Source: Gammaproteobacteria bacterium
Lineage (GTDB): Bacteria > Gemmatimonadota > Gemmatimonadetes > Longimicrobiales > Gaopeijiaceae
DNA length: 33,329 nucleotides
Assembly (NCBI GenBank): GCA_009843625.1
Contig: VYDD01000146.1
Coordinates: 1 to 33,329, forward strand
Direction: 5' to 3'
Below, in pieces: positions 32,038-33,329 of this stretch. Position 1 is the first letter of the stretch, and the number at the start of each line of letters is the position of its first letter. The translations under genes were made by a program, and so were the position numbers. The notes below the pieces were generated by a model, which worked only from the letters and a program-made list of their open reading frames with translations, had not been told where the DNA came from and ran no database searches.

Positions 32038-33329
32038 CTAGGACCCTCCCGGCGCCAGCACCAGCCGGTTCTCGGCCTGCGCCTCCACGGCTTCGCGCGA
32101 GAAGAGCATCGGGAAGTACTCCTGGTTGGCCCAGTCATCGGTGAGGTTGCCGTAGTAGGGGCTTCCCGGCCGGCCGGACTGCCCGGGCGCGTTGGTGAAC
32201 AGCGACCCGTCCAGGTCGGCGAAGTCGACGATGTGGCGGTAGGTGGCGCCCGTCGCCGCCACCGTGCCCGCGCCCCCGGAGCGCTCCGCCGACGGCAGGT
32301 CGTAGGCGGTCACCAGCGCGTGTGGAAACTCGTTCGTGTGGTCGCGACCCCAGCGCCACTGGGCGGGATCGTCGCCCTGGTCGAGTGCGATCCGGTCCAG
32401 GGCGGCGGCGAGGGCCGCCTCCAGCGTAGGCGACGCGTCCCCCCCGTCGCCCGCCGCCTGGTCGAGCACATCCCCGTCGAGACGGCGGTAGATCGCGGCC
32501 GCCCGGCTGTCGCGGTCGAAGACGCCGTTCCAGGCGGCCAGCTCAGCCCGGTAGGACTCCACGTCCGCGTCGCTCGCCGTCCATCCTCCGAAGAGAGCCG
32601 CATGGCGCGCGCCTGACGCCGAGTACGCGTCCTGCTGGAGCGCCCGCGAGTCATCGAGCGTGAAGTCGCTGCCCGCGTTCAATACCTCCTGCACGCGCGC
32701 GAAGCGGGCGAAGGGGCCGGCGGTCTTGAAGAAGAGCGGCGGATCGTAGCCGGGCGGGTGGATGTCGTGGTTGGCGGTTCCCACCCAGCCCCGCTCCGGG
32801 TTGTACTCGGTGGGCAGGTCATCGCGGAAGCCGTCCCATTCGAACTCCCCGGTCCCGGGCACCGGAAGCCGCCCGTGCCAGTCGGGGCGGCTCGGCGAGA
32901 GAGCGGCCGCCTGCCAGGCGATGTTCCCGTCCGCGTCGCCGCAGATCATGTTCTCGGTCGGTGCCAGCCAGTAGCGCATCTCCTCCAGAAACGCGCTGCA
33001 GTCGGAGACCACGTTGAGCCGCAGACCGGCCAGGTATCCCGTGGTGCCCGGTTCGTGCATCGTCGACCGCATGGCGTAGGCGAGGTTGTTCCCGGGATCG
33101 CGGTGGAAGATCGGGCCGTGACGGGAGAACTCGAGTTCCAGGGTCACGGGCTCGCCGTCCCTGACCTGGACGGTTTCGGTGATGGTCCGCACCTCCTCCC
33201 AGCCGTCGCCCCAGCGCACCTGTTTCGGGTTGTCCGGGTTCACCTGCTCGACGATCACGTCGGACTGGTCGGTGCCGACGATCGTGAGCCCACAGGCGAT
33301 GCGTCCGTTGTGCCCGATGGCCCCCCCGG
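32038..33329 (-). CDS. penicillin acylase family protein, C-terminal part (cut by window edge)
   Basis: The frame enters from the right edge and runs about 430 residues to the TAG at 32038. Near the edge GGAIGHNGRIACGLT matches the conserved (G)xxGHN...AWGxT block of Ntn-hydrolase penicillin acylases; further blocks are HGPIF, NMICGDADGNIAWQAA, WVGTANHDIHPPGY and FPMLFSREAV. These lie in the large (beta) subunit of the autoprocessed enzyme. The nucleophilic serine and the signal peptide would be upstream, outside the window. Members hydrolyse amide bonds in acylated amines such as beta-lactams or acyl-homoserine lactones; the substrate is unknown here. The family is usually periplasmic. It is convergent with the beta-hydroxyacid dehydrogenase. 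Confidence 0.92.
   Translation of the reverse strand, partial: GGAIGHNGRIACGLTIVGTDQSDVIVEQVNPDNPKQVRWGDGWEEVRTITETVQVRDGEPVTLELEFSRHGPIFHRDPGNNLAYAMRSTMHEPGTTGYLAGLRLNVVSDCSAFLEEMRYWLAPTENMICGDADGNIAWQAAALSPSRPDWHGRLPVPGTGEFEWDGFRDDLPTEYNPERGWVGTANHDIHPPGYDPPLFFKTAGPFARFARVQEVLNAGSDFTLDDSRALQQDAYSASGARHAALFGGWTASDADVESYRAELAAWNGVFDRDSRAAAIYRRLDGDVLDQAAGDGGDASPTLEAALAAALDRIALDQGDDPAQWRWGRDHTNEFPHALVTAYDLPSAERSGGAGTVAATGATYRHIVDFADLDGSLFTNAPGQSGRPGSPYYGNLTDDWANQEYFPMLFSREAVEAQAENRLVLAPGGS

Overview
The window is high-GC, gene-dense bacterial DNA, read here as a Gram-negative-type chromosome. The envelope genes include a DUF481 outer-membrane barrel, at least two predicted lipoproteins, Tat-type leaders and many Sec-exported enzymes. 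A PD40-propeller/amidohydrolase fusion, an M14 peptidase of about 870 residues, an S9 peptidase, a DUF2723 membrane protein and an LVIVD propeller occurring together is typical of Gemmatimonadota. That placement is inference from gene content; there is no rRNA or other marker here. No tRNA, rRNA, CRISPR array or intact insertion sequence was seen.

Layout. 1-1214 (minus): a good sigma70-like promoter drives a small secreted, acidic, six-cysteine peptide and then a predicted propeller lipoprotein that runs off the left edge. 1137-1638 holds no supportable gene. 1780-4383 (+): PD40/amidohydrolase whose homology starts abruptly near 1639 without the usual N-terminus. 4380-7364 (minus): an exported two-subunit flavin dehydrogenase (gluconate-2-dehydrogenase subunit 3 type plus GMC oxidoreductase) and a YdeI/OmdA-type protein, divergent from a Tat-exported sugar-isomerase-like TIM barrel (7440-8312, +). 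8313-8464 is an AT-rich regulatory-looking stretch before a Fic enzyme (8465-9661), followed by a GYD-domain protein, a D-2-hydroxyacid dehydrogenase (minus), an M14 peptidase and a ketopantoate-reductase-like gene. 15148-25032 is a seven-gene minus-strand run: S9 peptidase, formyl-THF-hydrolase-like protein, rhodanese, DUF481 barrel, Ig/LVIVD propeller, YncE-like propeller and DUF2723 membrane protein. Several of these genes overlap by 1-7 bases.

25190-25663 is a small lipoprotein. 25660-29175 (minus) is a coupled pair, a RecQ-like helicase with a C-terminal phosphoribosyltransferase domain followed by a DprA-like protein. This is the RqlH-RqlI / PsyrTA architecture known as a toxin-antitoxin-like, phage-defence-associated module. 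The helicase N-terminus is split between two frames at a five-base homopolymer. The right end carries a secreted amidase (minus), a beta-hydroxyacid dehydrogenase (+) and the C-terminal part of a penicillin acylase family protein (minus, cut by the window edge).

Together the genes suggest a heterotroph that breaks down peptides, amides and oxidised sugars outside the cytoplasm. The RqlHI-like pair and perhaps the Fic gene form a small accessory component. The most interesting items are the frameshifted RqlH, the cysteine-rich peptide with the propeller lipoprotein, the truncated amidohydrolase junction, and the propeller/DUF2723 trio.
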